Shown: positions 32,418 through 46,400, counted from the first letter of the stretch. The stretch is DNA of 64,000 bases from Armillaria gallica (GCA_037576215.1 JBANDB010000012.1:434001-498000); one strand, 5' to 3'. Numbers and translations: made by a program. The notes: generated by a model not told the origin, from the sequence alone.

Positions 32418-35400
32418 TTACTACGAGACATCATCAGCCTCATCAGTAGACCATCTAAGGGAACATTGCTTACCATGAAATACATCCTCTTTGACTGAGT
32501 ATCATGTACCGGGAGATACTGTCCTCGATGTTTATCGAGGGTCTCTTCCCGGGTCTGCGAACCCCCAGACACAACCGACGATGGAGCACCCTGGGGGTCG
32601 TAATGCGTCTTTGCTCGGCTGCAAACAATGTGGGCATCTGCAAAACACATAAGTAAAGGTGATTGTGGAGAACCGAAAGAACACACAGTAGACAGGCGTA
32701 GGAATAGACACTGAACGTGTCGACCTGGCATAAGTAAAACAGAGGGTATAAGCTAGCGCCTGAATCGCATCCGCGCTGTAGAGAGTGATTTGGTCTGGTG
32801 TATACTGGCATTTAAGAAACACAAGACGCACGGAAACTCGGATTCCTGTAGAGTGCAAATGTCGATCAATTTCAATACAAATTATGGCAAGCGAACGACT
32901 CACATCGTAGACAACCTAGACATTACAATGATCAACCGAGCAATGTTAATAAGCAAAAGCTAACATACGTTATAGTGCGAGCTTTTGCTGGTACCAAGAA
33001 GTCCCCCGTGGCTCTGCAAGTAAAAGTCGAACTCGACCGGGTTGGTTATCGCTTGATCGATAACGGTACCTGGGAGGAGATTACCGCTTTTCGTGTCTTT
33101 GTCTCTGGCGTCCTTGGGGAAAAACCTGATAAAAAGAATCAGCAATTGGTGTTACACTAGAAATACAAGATGATCAAACCTCATATGATGACGCTTTCCG
33201 ACAATGATGAAAGTGATTTTCGGAGGCGGGTTCATCTTTGCGTCTCTGCATGCGGCTAGGAGAGTCAGAACGGCAGGGTATGACGAGGATAATAGGGTTG
33301 GTACCTTCAAGTTCAGGAAGCTCTGAGGAAGGACATCAGTAAGAACACATCAATGAAACTGGCAACTGACCTAAATCTAGAACTCGCTTGAACTCGCCTT
33401 CAGACACGCCATCTACCAATGCGAGTCAACATAGTCAAGAACAGCAGCAACTATTCATTGACCTACCCCTAAAGAATATGAGTCGCTTCGGCAGCGTCGT
33501 GACCTTCTCCATGCTACTTCTATAGCCCATATAGGCTAACAGAAGGTCCTGTCATTCAATGAGTCACACATGGGTAGCTAGCATAAACGATCGGGCAAAC
33601 CTTCGCCATCGTGCGCAAGTCAGCGATCATTTCTTGTCTTCCTAGCTGAAGTGTGGTCTTGGCCATATATCGAGCACCATCGGAATCAATACTGGCGACC
33701 ACGGAGGCATACGAAGGTGACTGGCTGCCCGGGGCCGGATGCATGACATCCGCGCCTGTATATACCATCAGCTACGCTACGAGGTATGCCGAGACAAGCT
33801 TACCCATCACAATAGTCGGCGTCCTGGGGTCGGAAATAATAGGCGCCGACCTGGGGTCTGGGATGACATTTACGCCACCCAACTTGGCGTTGATCCTGGA
33901 GGATGTTCGCTCAGTCTTCTCCTTTGATCATGCAAGACGATACGCTACTTACTTCAGTGCGACATTTGCCCAGTATTGCGGCCTGGCATTTCGACATTTT
34001 CCAACCCGCAGGCACTGATTTGCGACACCTCTCTGTAAACAAAATAATGAGGAAGAATTTATGCAAAGAGATATGATGATTCACCGACCTTTATATCACC
34101 GCAGCTAAAGACGATTACTCGTGAATAATGCTTCTAGGCCTGAAAGTGATAACTGTACTTACTGTTTGACTGCCGTATATAAATCTGCGTTACTCCCATC
34201 AGGGAGGATGCACACAATGAAGGTCGGCGTCGTCTTCCTCTCAGCTCTGTTCTGCGCGACCGCATCGAAGATAGACTATCAAAAACCATTACGATTCAGT
34301 GTTGCGTCAAACGTCAAATAGATGTTCACAAACCTGGTCAACATTGCTCTGGGGATTCTTATAGAAGAACGAGGGTTGTTTTTCTGGCGCCCCCATGCCT
34401 GGATGGACTATTCAGGACCTAGAGGTATTCCCGAAAGTGAAGGGAGGAGCTCACCAACAGCTTCACATCCTTGAACGAGACCGGTTATGGTCCTTTTTGC
34501 GTCATCTGGACTGAAGCGGTTCTGCTGCATAAATATCACAACAATCCAATGCCCAAGAGACATCGGCTTCGAAAATTTCTTGTCGACGCTAAGCGGCGTC
34601 AGATCGGTCATTGAACTCAGACCACGTCATCGATGCTTACAGATTCCAAGCCCCGTCTCTCGGTCGCTGATAGGTAGTGATTTAGCGAGAGGGTTCGTGT
34701 ATCCCTAACAACCCAAGTACTCACAACCGTCGCCTGCTTTGATCCTGGTCCGTATTTCAGCTCTGGCGCGTTGATCATTCGTGCAGGAATCTCCATGGGT
34801 AGAGAACCAGTCTGGATGTCGAGTCCAAAGTCTCTAACATATTTGGATTGTCCGTATGCCAGAACCTATGGGAGACTGAGTCAAAAATATCCAGTAGAAC
34901 AAAAATCAGACCTGAATTCCAGCCCGGATTGCACTCAATCGCTGATCGGGCTTTTTTGTCGCGAACTCCACCATAGCACGCGTAGCATCTGGGTTAAGTT
35001 CCGCCCGAGAGAGTTGACCTGGGACGATGTAACATCGCTCAAGAGGTATCACAGCGCCTTTAGCGGTCTAGTAAAGTATCAGCATTTCTCCGATTACGAG
35101 AGCACCAAATATACCTGCACGCAAATAATGTTAGGATACCGTAACCTCTGGTTCGCCCGAGCATAGTACTGTGCTACGCTGGTCTGTTGACCGCCAGCAG
35201 GAGTGAATAATGTCGAATCAGCGTCCCGGTCGGCCACTTTGTGGATAGAAAGAAGCTTCTTGCCCGAAGCGGCAGACTCGGCTTCAACCTTGACACCAAA
35301 AAGAAATGTTTGGAGACGACGGCGCTGTGCAGGAGGTATCGCCTGCGGCCCGGTCGCTCGTAGATACCTGTCCGGGTTTTCTCTGCGGTTCCCCGTGAAG

Positions 35401-36549
35401 AACTCGAGACACGTCTCAATCAGGGACCCCGGCTTGAACATTACACCAGTAGAAATGTCGATGTTGACTAGTAGACGATTCAAAGCGGGTCGAACAGACT
35501 GGAAATAGCCTTGCCAGGCTTCCAGTCCTGTATTGGCGAGAGGTGCCTTCACTTTGTCGCTATAGAAAGACCGTACTCGGAATGGATGGTTGAGAGACGG
35601 CTCCATGCGGATCACGATGTTCAAAGCCTGAAGCAGTTTCAGATCGAGCCAAGTACCCCATAAATGATGATACCTACAGTCAGACCTGTGGAAACGTTTT
35701 CATCCCAGGACTGCTGACCTGCCGTATACCGGCGAAGCACCCTGCAGACAATCAGATCTTTATCTCATACCATGAAGGTGGATGAACCATACTCCATGTT
35801 AATCTCCCTTGCTTCGGTAATCTTAATCTTGAAATTCGACACTCGGGTCCCTTCGGTCCAAGTCACATTGAACTGTGTTCATTGTCATAAATCGAACGAT
35901 ACGGTGTTTCAAGAAACGTACCTGACGAGACACCTCGCCGCCAAAATCTAGTTTGAAGCTCGTATACAGATTCTTCTTGCCATCATAAACGGCTGCCCTG
36001 ATAAACACGGCTGGGTACTGACTTTGCAGCGCTTCGATCAATTGCAAGTTGAAGGCTGCACGGTGGGATTTTTCCATAGCTAGAGACATCAAAGGTCATT
36101 CTATGCATTTGACGACAGATCTTGAAGGTACCAACCAACTATAACGTATAAGCCATCGCGACACAGAGACAAGGAGAAACCTTACCATCGTAGTGATACG
36201 CTGTGATGTCAGGAATGTTCATCTCACATGCATTAACAAAAATAGTTGTCGCCTTTCCACCCTTCCCAAATCCGGGGCGACGTGCACCGACGGCTTGTGC
36301 AACAGCTTAAAAGAATCAAACGATAAGGAATTGAACAATAATGATAGATTTTTCTTTCTAAATATCGCAGAACTTACAGGAAACGGAGACGCTGGGACTG
36401 CCTGGTGGCCCAGCGACTCCTCCTCCTCGTCCGCCCCCTCGCACGCCACCTCGCCCTCGAGCAGGTCCTCCACGCTGCTGGGGAGCAGCTCCCCGAGTGG
36501 GGTATGGAGAACCTCCTCGTTGGCCTGGTGCCATTCGTGGGGGAGTCAT
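32418..36549 (-). CDS. Argonaute protein, full length (Ago-A)
   Basis: An RNA-guided silencing effector of the eukaryotic Argonaute family (QDE-2/AGO type), about 900-950 residues in some 22 short exons. The N-terminus MTPPRMAPGQRGG runs into an Arg-Gly-rich tail (GRGGVRGGGRGGG). Next come the N domain (PGFGKGGKATTIFVNA, NIPDITAYHYD), linker 1 (NIDISTGVMFKPGSL) and PAZ (RRLQTFLFGVKVE, SVAQYYARANQRLRYPNIIC, IPLERCYIVPGQ). The MID part has KFSKPMSLGHWIVVIF and CILPDGSNADLY. Piwi has GADVMHPAPGSQSPS (Asp), LQLGRQEMIADL (Glu), FFRDGVSEGEF (Asp) and YYAHIVCSRAKTHYDP (His): a complete slicer tetrad. KRHHMRFFPKDARDKDT and SHGGLLGTSKSSHYNV match canonical fungal Argonautes. It ends RMYFM, with the stop in its own exon. 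Guides from Dicer are expected; no Dicer or RdRP gene is in the window. Confidence 0.9.
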
Positions 36550-36586
36550 GTCGACAAAAACGTAGAATAGAGCGGTAGATGACGGA

Positions 36587-36637
36587 TAGGAAGGCGATCC
36601 TAAATCAAATCGATCAAAAAAAACGCGTCCCTTTATA
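36587..36637 (-). promoter_or_regulatory. Ago-A core promoter (TATA plus conserved block)
   Basis: Reading leftward, TATAAA (36637-36632) is followed by GGATCGCCTTCCTA (36600-36587), 38 nt before the ATG. GGGACGCGT after the TATA is shared with Ago-C, and TCGGCATCTCGGC before the TATA is shared with Ago-B. Confidence 0.6.
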
Positions 36638-37852
36638 CCCAGTTGGAATGCCGAGATGCCGAAGACCTTGTTCGCCAGGGCCAGGGTAAGAAGTTGGGAA
36701 GGACCACAGGATACGTCCTGCGTGTGATCCAGCACTCAGACTCATCCAAAGGGTCGAAAATACATATTATATGCCTAAGTATATATCATATGCTGCAGGG
36801 GGCACCTTTCTCTGTACAGCAGTCCCGGACGCTGCTCTAAAGAATCAGATAAAGCGAACTAGTGAAGTTATGCTGACAGAAACCTGTGTGGGAACGGCAT
36901 GAGCAAGCACTCACGAGAACAGTGATACCACTGTCCAAGACCCAGCTGACAAGTCCAGATTGAGGAATAAGTGCAAAGAACTCTCTTATCCACGTAAAAA
37001 TATCACAACGAGGCGAAATGATACCTCGCAATAGAAACCGGCACCTGAACCTATGCGATAAGGTCCGTGCCACAGCCTCATGTGATATCAGGATAGTGTA
37101 AGAAGGAGAGTGTACACGTTGGTTCTGTGAAAAGGAAGGGCGTACACAAAGCCAACCGCATAGAAGGGAAGCATGGGAACGCCCATTGTCTGATATATTT
37201 TCCCACACGTCTCTCGTAGATGGTCAAGCTGAGCAGGAAGATGTGCCTCAAGAGAGGGAGCGAAGATGTCCCAAGAGATTGTCCGATAGGCTGGCAAGTC
37301 AACCCACCCTCGAATTTTATCAGGAACGAAAGGGCTGAAACTAAGGTGATGGCGCCGGCCAGTAGTATCCTGGGAGTGGAGGGTTAAATAAAGAACCGAG
37401 GAAGATAGGGTCAATAATGCGTACATCAGTATAAGCATCTCGGTTTTTGAGGGTCACAAATGAACCGAATCAGTGGATATGAACAGATTTATCAGACATC
37501 ATGCTACTAGCGTGAAGCCGGCATTGACTTAGCCGGAGAATACGAGTACGATAAGCCGAACATAGCTCGACAGTAGCCCCGGAAGATGTTGCGCTGATCA
37601 GCAATGCACGGAAGGACAGTCAAACTCCATTTTATCGCTCGAAATGATATGTAGGATTTTGCGCGTGATTCACAGGGGCACTATGATTACCTCAGGTCAC
37701 AACCTCGGGCACTTAGCAGTGAAGCTCCAGTTTAAAAAAAGGGCTGACAACGAATTAATCGTTACAAAATACAACGGCCACTGCTTCCATTTATCCCTGT
37801 TCTATGAACAGACTCCAATCATCATAAGGTTTTAATTTTGAAAGACTTGGCA
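36638..37852. other. region upstream of Ago-A; possible small membrane ORF
   Basis: A minus-strand ORF at 37088-37438 begins MLILMYALLTLSSSVLYLTL, a signal-anchor-like helix, and reads on as DLPAYRTISWDIFAPSLEAH. I recognise no family and cannot show splicing, so it is not called as a gene. Confidence 0.3.
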
Positions 37853-39144
37853 TCAAACTGCCTCGCCTCCCATCTCATTTTTCTTCCATTCCTTTTCCAA
37901 GTGTGAGTCCCTCTCCGTCCTCTCATCCGATGATGATGAAGACGCCGGTGAATCATCATGGATGTCAAGGCACCGCACGGTAGCGAAGGTGTTGATCGGG
38001 TCAAGAGTGCGGTTAAATTCCAAAATTGATCTAGGCGGCTCTTGCCATGTCGTTAAAGGTTTCGTACTGCCGCATGTTACTCGTGCAACTATAAGCGTAG
38101 GAGCTAATCCCTGTTGAGAATCGGATCAGACTCCAATGACTCGTGCACAAGCAAAAAATCCTACAGTAATAGTAGATGTGATAGCGATAGGAAAATTTGC
38201 GTTAAGAGCTCCATGTTTGTAGAAGGCCAATGTGATAATCATGGATGCGGCGTACATAGCGGCAGATTCGACTAAGGTACAGATCACTCTGCTAAATTTG
38301 TAAGAACGATGGGATTTGAGCTGAGTGAGCTTGTCTGTTTCGCGATGCGCGTTCCAAATTTTGAAGACGATGAGCGATGTACATCCGACGGTAACCGACA
38401 CCGATATACAAAAGTATGGCAAGAGCCAGTCGATTTGGGCGGTGCTCCACGCGCTTCCTGGCGGAGGTGTCGTCGCTTGCTGGTACAGGCTAAAGCAAGC
38501 AAAAACTAGAACGCGAGTCAGAGACGATCAGGCAAGAAATGTACACGACATGCCTATCCCAACGACATTGCAGAAGGAAGGTATGGCAGCAAGTATCCAC
38601 CTCTGTCCCCAGACATTCCAGCAGCGCCAAACCTTAGGTTTGTGTCTTCAACATTGAAAGCGCACACGAATGAATTCACCGTGACTTACTACGACGAAGT
38701 CGGCTATCGTAGTGTTTACAATGAATGTGGCGGTGCTGATAAGCATCCATTTCGGCGCGTTGAACAGATAATCAAACGCAGTCTCGTCCGTTTGCCCGTG
38801 GCCGATGAATGATCCTCGGATATAGCACCATCGCAGTGCTAAGTGCAGGGTGGCTAAAAGGTACATTGCGATAATCACAACGGCCATTGCGATTCGCGCC
38901 CTGGTTTTCTCGTTCACAGCTGGAAACCAGAGGTTAAGATCGAAACAATCAGAATTATGGAAGAACACACCTATCATCCATAAAGTAAACACGACGACCG
39001 TAGTGTAAATTCCTACCGAGTCATGTTAAGGATGGGGTATCTCATCCGCAAAACAGGTTACGTACCATGCGCTAGTGACTCCATCAAGGTCACATTCAGC
39101 ATAGTATCGCGGTATTGCAACGAGAACTCTGGAGAAGACGACAT
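37853..39144 (-). CDS. seven-TM-like fungal membrane protein (paralogue of the 22-kb gene)
   Basis: Starts MSSSPEFSLQYRDTM, then membrane segments IYTTVVVFTLWMI, ARIAMAVVIIAMYLLATLHL, WMLISTATFIVNTTIADFVV, WILAAIPSFCNVVGI, LLPYFCISVSVTVGCTSLIV, AAMYAASMIITLAFY and FPIAITSTITV, followed by GLAPTLIVARV. VWRCWNVWGQRW matches IWRAWVVWDRNYK of the paralogue at the same place, and ALRWCYIRGSFI matches GVRWYWVRQAFI. Short introns lie between most segments. The cytosolic tail is acidic and basic (SSSSDERTERDSHLEKEWKK). Same family of unknown function; sequence identity between the two looks low, so the duplication is old. Confidence 0.72.
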
Positions 39145-42089
39145 GATACTAGGAGAGAGATCCAAGGACTATAGCACCACAGGCCCTCCAATTATATGTC
39201 CTTCCGTTGAGCGCGCATTGCTCATACCCGGAACCTACGATATCGGAGTATTTGTCTGGCCGAGAACCTTGGCATGTGCACAGGCTGCCAGGCTGTCGAA
39301 CCCGCACTAATTAGAGTGGTGCTATCTTCATGGGCGGCCTCACACGAACGATACGAAAGATTAAGCGCGCGTTGGAGAATGGCAGATCCGTGATACCATC
39401 CACCATAAAAGATAGATGACAAACCGCGGACCGATGGAGCCGATCATGATCAGTGGGATTGTCAAAAAGCCTTCGCGGTGTGCGCCATGCGAAATGTCGA
39501 GAGACAGTGTTTCTGAGGAAGAGTCACAGTAATAAGTAGCAAGACGTGTTTAGTGAGTTTGATTAAGCGCCAGCTTAATGTCGCATTGAAATGCGTAAAG
39601 ACCGACCCTGATCATGGCGTCATCATCAGCTATTTTCAGCTGTTGGCGCTTACCCCACATTTTATCGCGTTGGATACAGGATTTACACAGCCGCTGTGAG
39701 GAAACATCAGGTACACCAAGTATTTCGTTCTTTCGCTGTAATGAATTCGAAGATGCAAGAAAGAACGTGAGACCATGATCACACATTCTTTTTCTGATCG
39801 ATTGTTTCGAAACTGCCTACAGGCTGAATGCGAAGCGCCTGTGTACAGGGAATGAGCAGATTCCTAGGTTGGTCTTCAGAGTCTAGACATCCGGGCTATT
39901 GCTACATTACCGGAGCGTTCAGCGATATCGCGAAAGACAGCAGTAGTCATTTGCGAAACACATTGAGTCGTCGCCACCATATCATGACATAACAGTGCTT
40001 CCTAAACCAGATTTTCAGGGAGAGAATGATCCGGAGGGCACGACTGTGAGGTCAGTGACAATTGGACAGTTAATTGAAGTTACAACGCTCATGTTCAAAA
40101 GAGGCGCTGGGAAAGTTGCTTCAATGAGACTTGTTATTTTTGGGAGATGTCCATTGCCCAGGCGTGTTGATGAAGAAAAGCGAAAGAAACAAAGATCGAT
40201 CAGCCGATTTGAATAAGATAAGGGAATTCACCGGATACTGGCATGACCCGGGCACTTGAGTGACATGGTCGTACGCTAAGCTTATAAGTTTAGCAGAATT
40301 CAGAAGAACTTGAAAGGGTACAGAACCCATGAATTTTTTAGTGACAGTCTAAGCACTGAAGACAGAACAGACCTGCAATGTCAACAAGTCAGCGCGAGGG
40401 ATCAAGCCACACGATCCTGACGCGTTGGGAGCCAGGGAGACTGAGGCATTTCCCACTTGGCATTAGACGCATCTGCATGCCTGCCTGCCGGGGTTGGTAA
40501 CTGACGCTTCTCCATTGCAGTGATGTGAAGCCGGCCTATTTGTTAACGACTGATGAGTTTTTTTCGCTATCGCAGGCACGACTCGGAGAGAAATAGAGCA
40601 ACCAAGAGATATCATCGTTTCGAAGGCCACGGGACGCTGAATAGGTATATGTCTTGACTTCGGCTTTTCAATTTGATGAAATTCACAGCATACCAAGAAG
40701 GACCACGAAGTTTATTTGGTCTCAGGAGATGATAGCTCCTTGGTACTACGATTGACCTGAAGTGGCGCCAGTCTTTAAGCCGACACAGGAGTCGACACAA
40801 AAGTTCTTGGCATTCTTACCGTTCCCAGTAGTGCGATGATGTAACTTCAACAACTCGTACATATCAATAGCGCTGGCTATGCTCTTTTTAAAGGCGCCAA
40901 CCCTCCCGTCATCGTGGTGCCGAGAAATGGGCCAGCGCAAAATGATGGTCATCTTTCACAGCACCTGTATGCAGGTTTTCGTTAGCGCCCTCCGCATCTG
41001 AAAGATTTCTCTCCGAGAAGGCAGGACAACACTCACGGTACATGGATAGCCCCATCCCTCTATGAATCGACGACTGATGCCATACCGTGGGTTTGACTTA
41101 TACAGTCATTCCTTGACTGACACGACAATTCAGCGAAGGACAAGCCGGATAATTTTGGCCGACTGACCCCCGACCGAACCAGTCTGACGAGGCCGTGTAG
41201 TTCCTATTGAAGGGATGAAGGGCGGAACAGCGACCAGTGGGAGCGTAGGCGAGAGTAGACCAAGGCGGATTCGGGCCGGACCACGTGGTGATTTAGGGCA
41301 GGTAGACAGAGGTTTTCTGTTTGTCGCAGCTAATCTTTCCGTATCGATCCATTCCATCTCTCAGTCCTTGCAAGGGATTCCACCAGCAAGTTATGCGCCG
41401 CCTAAGTAACGACAAGACGATAATCTGTCGGAGTTCCAAGCTGCCATTTACTCGATGACGGTAAAGTGCGTCCAGCCTACCTGGTAACGATTCACATGCA
41501 GCTAGAATAGTATCGAGCCTAGAAAGCGGTATGGCAGAGGATGTAAGAAAGAACTGCTGAGGGCTGGTGGATGAGTTACATTTGATGTGGACTTTCAATC
41601 GGCTTTGTGTATACCGACTATTGCCGAGCTAAATCCACGCGACTGTGGTTAAATGCCAGCCATATCGAGACTAGTTCGATCCCAGTAGCGAACAGATGTT
41701 TAAAACGAGGGGGGTAGCATTGCATCTCTTCCGCAGGCAACGTGCAACCCTTCAGTGACAAAATCGTCACCTCTCGGCTACTGGAAGGGGGGCTAGGCCA
41801 AAGGGAAATTTAGAAAGGTTAGCGAAGGTAGTAGAGATATGGTATCAATAAGTGGTATTGTGAAGGTCGCCGCAAGGCTGCCGTAATTGGACCCTGCGGT
41901 GAATATTCTGGGAGTAGCTCCACAAACGCGTGAGTGGCGCACGATAAAACACGTTCTCTGCAGACCGAGGAAAGGAAAGGAAAGGAGGAAAAAGGAGACA
42001 AGAAGGAATTAATTAGTAGTAACAAGTCCGCAGTACAAGGTAATGTTAAATGAACAGTATAAACAAGCGATGATACAGTCCCTGATAGA
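39145..42089. other. intergenic, no gene recognised
   Basis: About 2.9 kb with only short ORFs on both strands (for example 39550-39786, 40746-40952 and 41293-41598, minus). I see no domain, tRNA or repeat family. One or two small unrecognised genes cannot be excluded. Confidence 0.4.
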
Positions 42090-43465
42090 TTATTCATTCG
42101 CAACCTGAAAACACGTCAGCATATGAGCAAAGCAAGGCGGAAAAAAACTGACCTTGAGGATCTTTGGCCTCCCATCATCGATTTCCGGCTGGGGTTGCTG
42201 GCCACCGTCGTGAGAAGGCGGTAGGACGAAGCCAGGCTGATAATGACTAGCATAACTCTCCCCAGCACTGGTCGGAGAAGTGGTGCCACTGAGCAATGAT
42301 TGCGATCCTTGCCTCGATAAATCCGACGATGTCGTGGCAGGAATGTCAGGGTACGAATGCGGTGGCGACTGCTGCCGTTCTGGGTATATGGGTTCTCCGT
42401 ACGCGCCATATGCGACCGGTGGCGCTACAGGGACCGTGTTGTTAATGTCGTTGTACCCGCCATCGTATCCAGGATGCTGCGGGGCCCCAGCCTGCATGAA
42501 AGCAGGATACGGCGAGCCTCCTTCTCCAGCATTGAGCCATCCCCCACCCCCAGGAAGAGCGCCCATGCTCCTCGTCCTGCTGACCCCAATCCCAGCCTGT
42601 CCATAATCAGCCGCTGCAGTAGGCATCTCGCTCATCCCATAGCTCTCCGTCGACATGGGATTCTGCGCGTATGTGCCGTGGCTTGATACGTCCGAGAATC
42701 CGCCCCCGCCTACCACCTTGTTGCGTGCAGGGAAATCGTCGTCGTCGTCGAGGTAGACCGGCCCGGGTCCTGGAGCAGCAGCTTCGGCCAACTCTCGGTC
42801 ATACTGTCGTGCGCGACGTCGGCGGATAGTCGTGGTGATGAGAACAATGAGAAGCGCGAACGCGATCAGTCCGACAACGGTGAATACACCGGCGACTGCG
42901 CCTTTGTTATTCCAAAATCTGACGGTGGGAATTAGTCGGAATAATGGGGAGGAATCGAACGAACGCACCCCCCGCTGGAACTCGAACTGCTGCTTGCCGT
43001 TGCCGCTGAACTATTACCCGTTGCTCTCACAGTAGTTGGTGTGATCGGGACAACGGTAGTCACAGTCGCGATCCCCCCAACATCATTTGTTGTAATAATT
43101 TCACTTGTTGATGAGCTGCTCGAGATGGTGGTGACAGGTACCGCTGTGGTTAGATCGGTTGGGCTGGAGGTCGTTCCCGTGCTTGAAGTGGTGGACGAAG
43201 TGGTAGCAGTCGTCAACGGGGTCGTGCTCGAAGTCGTTCCAGTGGTGGTGCTTGTTGTTCCTGTCGTCGACGTAGATGAAGTCGAGTCCGTCAAAGTAGT
43301 CGTCGACGAGGATGTTGTGAGTGTATCGGTGGATGACGATGTCGTTGAGGTCTGCGTTGAAGTGCTTGTGTCCGTTGGCGACGAGGTGGTCCCCGTCCCC
43401 GGCAGTGACACACTCGTGCTGGTGGTGGATTCCGCTAGACCACTGCTCAGTTTTCCCCTGGCCAT
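42090..43465 (-). CDS. Ser/Thr-rich single-TM surface protein (Mid2/WSC-sensor-like layout)
   Basis: Starts MARGKLSSGLAESTTSTS. About 170 residues of Ser/Thr-rich low-complexity sequence, probably O-glycosylated outside the cell, are followed by GGFWNNKGAVAGVF after an intron of about 50 nt, a TM helix (TVVGLIAFALLIVLITTTI) and the basic stop-transfer RRRRARQYDREL. The cytosolic tail of about 230 residues is rich in Gly/Pro/Tyr/Ser, with an acidic DDDDD run and repeated PxxY-like and SYGMSEMP patches. The last intron adds VANE before the stop. The layout is that of fungal cell-wall stress sensors, but no WSC cysteine domain is visible. A clear signal peptide is missing at the chosen Met; an upstream exon, for example beyond the intron ending near 43500, may supply it. 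Confidence 0.65.
42735..42753. repeat. GTC trinucleotide run coding for the Asp run
   Basis: Short triplet repeat inside the surface-protein tail (DDDDD on the minus strand). Confidence 0.6.
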
Positions 43466-46400
43466 TTGAACATGAGAAATTAACATACACATATTAGTTT
43501 TCAAAGCCTTTTCAGTCCATACAAAAAGTCAAGGAAAGACACTAGTGGGAAACGCGAACCGAATGAGAATGAAAAGAGGGCTGAGGCAACGACATGCGTG
43601 AGTAATTTTTTTTTGCAAATGTTCCCATGCACGCAACTTACGTAAATAAAGGTTCTGATATCGAATTGGGGTCTCGTTCGCTCTTTTGGGCTGAGTCTTG
43701 GTTCGTTCTTTCGTGGCCGTCGTTTGCAAATCGTGGAGGTAGTGGTGAAGCTGTAACAAGATCGCAGTGACATCAAATGACAGCGACGATTATTCTGTCT
43801 CCGGTCTCCACAGCGTCGGGTCGCCAAGGGTCGCCACGACGATGAGATATCGATAGGGTCAATCTACCGCCGGCAGCCGCGATCGAGACCTGGAGGGGGG
43901 GACGTATAGGAGCGCGACACTGTCAAGATTTTCCTTGGCCGTTCCTCAGCGTCATACGGTATACGCTGGGGTATTTTTAGAGCTCGTTTGCCAAAATAAA
44001 TAGTTCGTTGCGACTCGTGACGATCTTCAAGGCTATACTTCTGGGACTTTATTATCTCTTTACGTCTCTCTCACTTTTGGTGCTACGACCATCGTTTTCT
44101 TACAATGCACATCGATCAGCTGCGGAATCACCATGCGCTGTATTATATGCTGATCATCACACGACCAGAATTCACTGCAGTGCTATGCTTTAGTTCATCA
44201 ACCTCGCCTCTTCTAGCTTCTCCCAGGAAGCAGCAGCATCCACCTTTACAAGCTCCGGCGCAGCACGCCACACTCCACTTTCGATGTAATATTTAGTCGA
44301 CCTTTAATCACTGATCATATCGCAGTCTGTGGGCGGTATATCAATAGCCCTTAGGACCTTTGTTGGGATCCAAAGATCGCACGTCCAGTCCGGAAACGTC
44401 TACCGATCCCTCGTCCAAGTATGACATGCGAAAGGGAAGAACGTTTACCGACCGGTCATCTTTCAGCAAACGTTTCCGAATCGAAGTGTTGCTATACTTG
44501 TATCTAATCCGAAGGGCGAAACCGGACATTACTATTCCCGATCGAACTTGTATGGATGGAATCTGCTTTCCAAGCTGTTGGCACTCGTTCCGTCGTTCAT
44601 TACGTGTAGCACGCTACAGGTCAATTTGTCTCAAACAGCCAAACGTCCCGCGGTGGTCAAGTCACGAGTTTGCTGAAACACCTTGCATGCTGCCTGTTAA
44701 ACAGATGTCCTAAAGGCGCGTTGATGCTACGTTTACATTCAAGATGCATTGAAAGAGAATTTGTCGGTAATGAAACACGTCGAGGCACTTGTCGATCACC
44801 ATTTGCGAGCTGTTTTGAGTTTGCAGCGCGTGAGTGAATGGACAATTTTTGCTTCATACCGGAGCGGGAAGATATTAAATACGTTATGATTTTCACGATC
44901 AAATGTATTGGATTCGCCTGGCTTACCGCTATCTGTGCTAAGGCGGCGCCTAGTGTTAGACCCATCCAAATTTAGCCATCACCGCTTTTTTCTGTTCAGC
45001 ATCGCTTACGGGATCTCTTGACTCCATATTATTATTATTTCGATAGTCACGCCTCATAACTTGTCTTGACATTTACTGTCTCCTGGTCCCCCCCCCGCCG
45101 CGATTTTTGTCTATCAGTATTTAATGGGCAGCTTTTTTCCTCACTTGAATAAGTCTAATTGCCTTGCTCGTCTGCGTGAATGCAGGGTCTCAGTTCACTC
45201 ATAGTTAGCCGAGACGCAACCCCGCCCTGGAGTAGACACGAAAAACACTGAGGAGAGTGTGAGTATAGCGCATATCAGAGAAAAGAAACACAGACCTGAG
45301 GAGAGTGTGAGAGCGATGGAAAGGAGCTATCCACTCATCCGAGTCTCAAATTAGAAGATCGGAGACAGGAAAAGAATAGCTACCATGTAAGGAGGATATG
45401 TTTAACCTCTGACGCTGCTAGCGCTCTGAGTCACGACTTCCTTTGATGAGAATTGGAGTTTGATTGGCAAGGATCCCGGTCCCCTTCGAGCCAGGTGTGT
45501 GATGTCCTTTACTTGTGCGCTCACGGCAACTAGACTTGCGTAAAACAAGTTTTAAACCCGATGAATTAGTTGATATTAATCTGATGGAACTTCGTGGAAA
45601 CCGGGCGGTTGACGGGCGGCATTCAAGGTCATGGGACTCGTTTGAGTAGTAGAAAAAGCTAAGTACCCATTCAAGATACATCACAATAATGAATCTATTC
45701 TCAAAGGGGAGCAGGCCAAGCATTGTTTTCGGTCAAGACGCGTCACGCTTCCCCGCTTGGAATCGGCGTCGAACGAACTAGTCCTTTCTGGCCCAGTGCC
45801 GTAAACGGCCATCACATCGTAACCACGCTACTGATATTCGGCATGTCGGCAACCTACCGGCATAGCACGGCCTTGCTTTGCGACCACCATCTTGCGCTAG
45901 CTTCGTTTCCGTCGTTCTATCTGCCAGCTTTTCGGTGCTCGTTATGTCTCTTGTCCGTGCGCATGTCTGTATATTGCACATTGTGTCACCTTACGTGATG
46001 ACATCCACACTATTCTGACATTCTTTTACCTATTTATACTATTTCCCTGCGACCAGTCTGAGGTCTCTACTCCCGAGACGCAACCAATTGTGATTACCAC
46101 GGTATGAACATTCGACATGGCTTGCAGTGTCGGAGGGATATGGGCCAATACGTTCCTTGTTGGGACCTAGTGCCGGTAACAACACACGCACCAACACGGC
46201 AACATGGTGCAAAACTACTTTCGCAATTACAGGTATGACAATCGCAAGGGTCGTGCCGTCATGCTGATTTTATCGTAGAGGCTCATTACGCTACTGTGTC
46301 TCCAATTATTCAGCAGCTGTTGCATATGACCTTTTCGCATCCGAGACGAAACGGAACCTATAATATCCCTCCACTTTATCATGCAATGGAGCGGCCTTCT

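Noticed and set aside
43041..43469. Plus-strand ORF of 142 codons rich in Val and Asp
   Set aside because: It is the shadow of the Ser/Thr-rich repeat of the minus-strand surface protein.
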